From Waddliaceae bacterium (GTDB taxonomy: Bacteria; Chlamydiota; Chlamydiia; Chlamydiales; SLOH01), in contig SLOH01000033.1 in NCBI GenBank assembly GCA_007132595.1, positions 1-6,991 on the forward strand: a DNA stretch of 6,991 nt, written 5' to 3'. Below, piece by piece: positions 5,601 through 6,991 of this stretch (position 1 is the stretch's first letter; the number at the start of each line of letters is the position of its first letter). A program made the translations under genes and the position numbers. Below the pieces are notes generated by a model that did not search any database, was not told the DNA's origin, and saw only the letters and a list, made by a program, of their open reading frames with translations.

Positions 5601-6991
5601 ATGGCAAAAAATTACGACGAAACAGCAGTCAAAACTCTCGACGCGCTCGAGCATATCCGTCTAAGATCGGGTATGTACATCGGTCGCCTTGGCGACGGCT
5701 CCCATCATGACGACGGCATCTATATCATGCTAAAAGAAGTTGTCGATAACTGTATCGACGAGTTTATCATGAAAAATGGCAGTACTGTCGAGGTAAGCGT
5801 CGATGAAACGGCCGGAAAAGTTAAGGTTCGCGACTATGGGCGGGGAATTCCCCTTGGAAAAGTGGTCGATTGCGTGAGCCAGATCAATACCGGGGCGAAG
5901 TACAATGACGATGTCTTTCAGTTCTCAGTCGGACTTAATGGTGTGGGAACGAAGGCTGTGAACGCACTTTCCGAGCATTTCCTTGTGCGCAGTCATCGAG
6001 AGGGAAAGTATGTCGAGGCAATCTTTTCTCAAGGCAAGCTCTTAAAAGAAAATAAGGGAGCAACAAGAGAGCCAAATGGCACTTATGTTGAGTTTATTCC
6101 CGACACGTCTATCTTTAAGAAATATCGGTTTGACCTCGGGTATATTGAACGCCGAATGCGCCACTATGCCTATCTTAATCAAGGGCTTACGCTCGATTAT
6201 AATGGGGAGAAGATATCCTCTGAAAACGGGCTTTTAGACTTACTGAATGAAGAGATAACAGACGATCGCCTCTATGAACCGCTCCATTATGTGGGCAGTC
6301 AGCTGGAATTTGCCTTCCTGCATACCCACAGCTACGGCGAGAGTTACTTCTCGTTTGTCAATGGACAATACACCTCCGATGGCGGAACGCATCTCTCGGC
6401 TTTTCGCGAGGGGATTCTCAAAGGCGTGAATGAGTTTGCAAAAAAGAATTTCCAGGGGATGGACGTGCGCGAGGGGCTTTTTGGAGCGATTTTAATTCGT
6501 GTGAAAGATCCTATTTTCGAGTCGCAAACAAAAAATAAGCTCGGAAATACAGAAATTAGAGCCCCGTTAGTGCAAGAAATCAAAGAAGCCGTTGGCAATC
6601 TGCTCTATAAAAACCCGGAGACGGCAAGTAGAATCATTGAACGCATCGCATTTAATGAAAAAGTGCGTAAAGAGCTTGCGGCTGTCAAAAAGGAAGCGAA
6701 AGAGAAACAGAAAAAAATCTCCTTTAAGATTCCTAAGTTGCGCGATTGTAAGTATCATCGCGGAGACAAATCCAAAAGAGGAGAGGAGTCGATGATCTTT
6801 CTAACCGAGGGAGACTCTGCAAGCGCCTCTATCGTTGCCTCTAGAGACCCGATGACGCAAGCGGTCTTTTCGCTCAGAGGTAAGCCATTGAATGTCTTCG
6901 GGATGAAGCTCGATCAGCTGTATAAAAATGAAGAAATGTTCAATTTAATGAGCGCGCTCAATGTCGAAGACGATATTGAGAATCTCAGGTA
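5601..6991 (+). CDS. parE: DNA topoisomerase IV subunit B (GyrB paralogue), cut by right window edge
   Basis: The frame from ATG 5601 stays open for 463 codons to the edge. It is the ATPase subunit of a type IIA topoisomerase, which with ParC/GyrA passes one DNA duplex through another to unlink chromosomes. The GHKL ATPase motifs are EVVDN (46-50, catalytic E46 and N50), DYGRGIP (78-84) and GLNGVGTKAVNALS (111-124). The transducer lysine is in QTKNKLGN (309-316, K311). A Lys/Glu-rich linker (about 353-372) leads to the TOPRIM domain with EGDSAS (403-408) and LRGKPLNVFG (425-434). The GLNGVGTKAVNALS and LRGKPLNVFG forms match ParE-like paralogues more than true GyrB. Tyr79 replaces the usual Asn of DNGRGIP. 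The start is supported by CAGGA nine bases upstream and a promoter. The rest of TOPRIM and the C-terminus are outside, as would be any parC partner. Confidence 0.93.
   Translation, partial: MAKNYDETAVKTLDALEHIRLRSGMYIGRLGDGSHHDDGIYIMLKEVVDNCIDEFIMKNGSTVEVSVDETAGKVKVRDYGRGIPLGKVVDCVSQINTGAKYNDDVFQFSVGLNGVGTKAVNALSEHFLVRSHREGKYVEAIFSQGKLLKENKGATREPNGTYVEFIPDTSIFKKYRFDLGYIERRMRHYAYLNQGLTLDYNGEKISSENGLLDLLNEEITDDRLYEPLHYVGSQLEFAFLHTHSYGESYFSFVNGQYTSDGGTHLSAFREGILKGVNEFAKKNFQGMDVREGLFGAILIRVKDPIFESQTKNKLGNTEIRAPLVQEIKEAVGNLLYKNPETASRIIERIAFNEKVRKELAAVKKEAKEKQKKISFKIPKLRDCKYHRGDKSKRGEESMIFLTEGDSASASIVASRDPMTQAVFSLRGKPLNVFGMKLDQLYKNEEMFNLMSALNVEDDIENLR

Noticed and set aside
6344..6795. Short open frames on both strands inside the parE region
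   Set aside because: All overlap the continuous ParE frame, whose ATPase and TOPRIM motifs are intact; the alternative frames show no motif.
1..6991. A new multi-gene defence, mobile or secretion system
   Set aside because: Apart from one unknown protein, every gene falls into a known family with a mainly housekeeping role. No transposase, integrase, repeat array, toxin-antitoxin pair or defence domain was seen.

Overview
The window looks like chromosomal DNA from a bacterium of the Chlamydiota, probably a chlamydia-like (environmental) lineage and not Chlamydia itself. Three things point that way. HemA is short (333 residues) and lacks most of the usual C-terminal dimerisation region. HemA lies close to a second-type gyrase B/ParE gene, as hemA and gyrB_2 do in Chlamydia as I recall it. 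Between them sits a small unrecognised protein with a secreted- or membrane-effector look. A direct asparaginyl-tRNA synthetase argues against Chlamydia trachomatis, which is known to make Asn-tRNA by amidation. I see no mobile element, CRISPR array, tRNA or rRNA, and no sign of recent transfer. The taxonomic call is an inference from gene content.

Layout: (1) 1-426, minus strand, the N-terminal part of a DnaQ-like (DEDD) 3'-5' exonuclease cut by the left edge. (2) 427-577, a divergent intergenic region with a strong sigma70-type promoter for the plus strand. (3) 578-2826, plus strand, a two-gene unit: nfo (endonuclease IV) overlapping asnS (asparaginyl-tRNA synthetase) by ATGA. (4) 2827-2858, a 32-bp convergent gap with no clear terminator. 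(5) 5508-2859, minus strand, a three-gene run read as pseB-like dehydratase, unknown protein, hemA, with gaps of 24 and 43 bp. (6) 5509-5600, a divergent promoter region. (7) 5601-6991, plus strand, parE (topoisomerase IV subunit B) cut by the right edge.

The genes fall into separate housekeeping tasks. The exonuclease and Nfo act in DNA processing and base excision repair, AsnRS in translation, HemA in the first step of haem synthesis, and ParE in chromosome decatenation and supercoil control. The pseB-like enzyme would start synthesis of a modified nucleotide sugar for surface glycans, but no partner enzymes are in view. I do not see a new multi-gene system. The points most worth a second look are the apparently leaderless nfo mRNA, the effector-like protein at 3904-4527, the lone pseB-like gene in a probable operon with hemA, and the departures from consensus in HemA.
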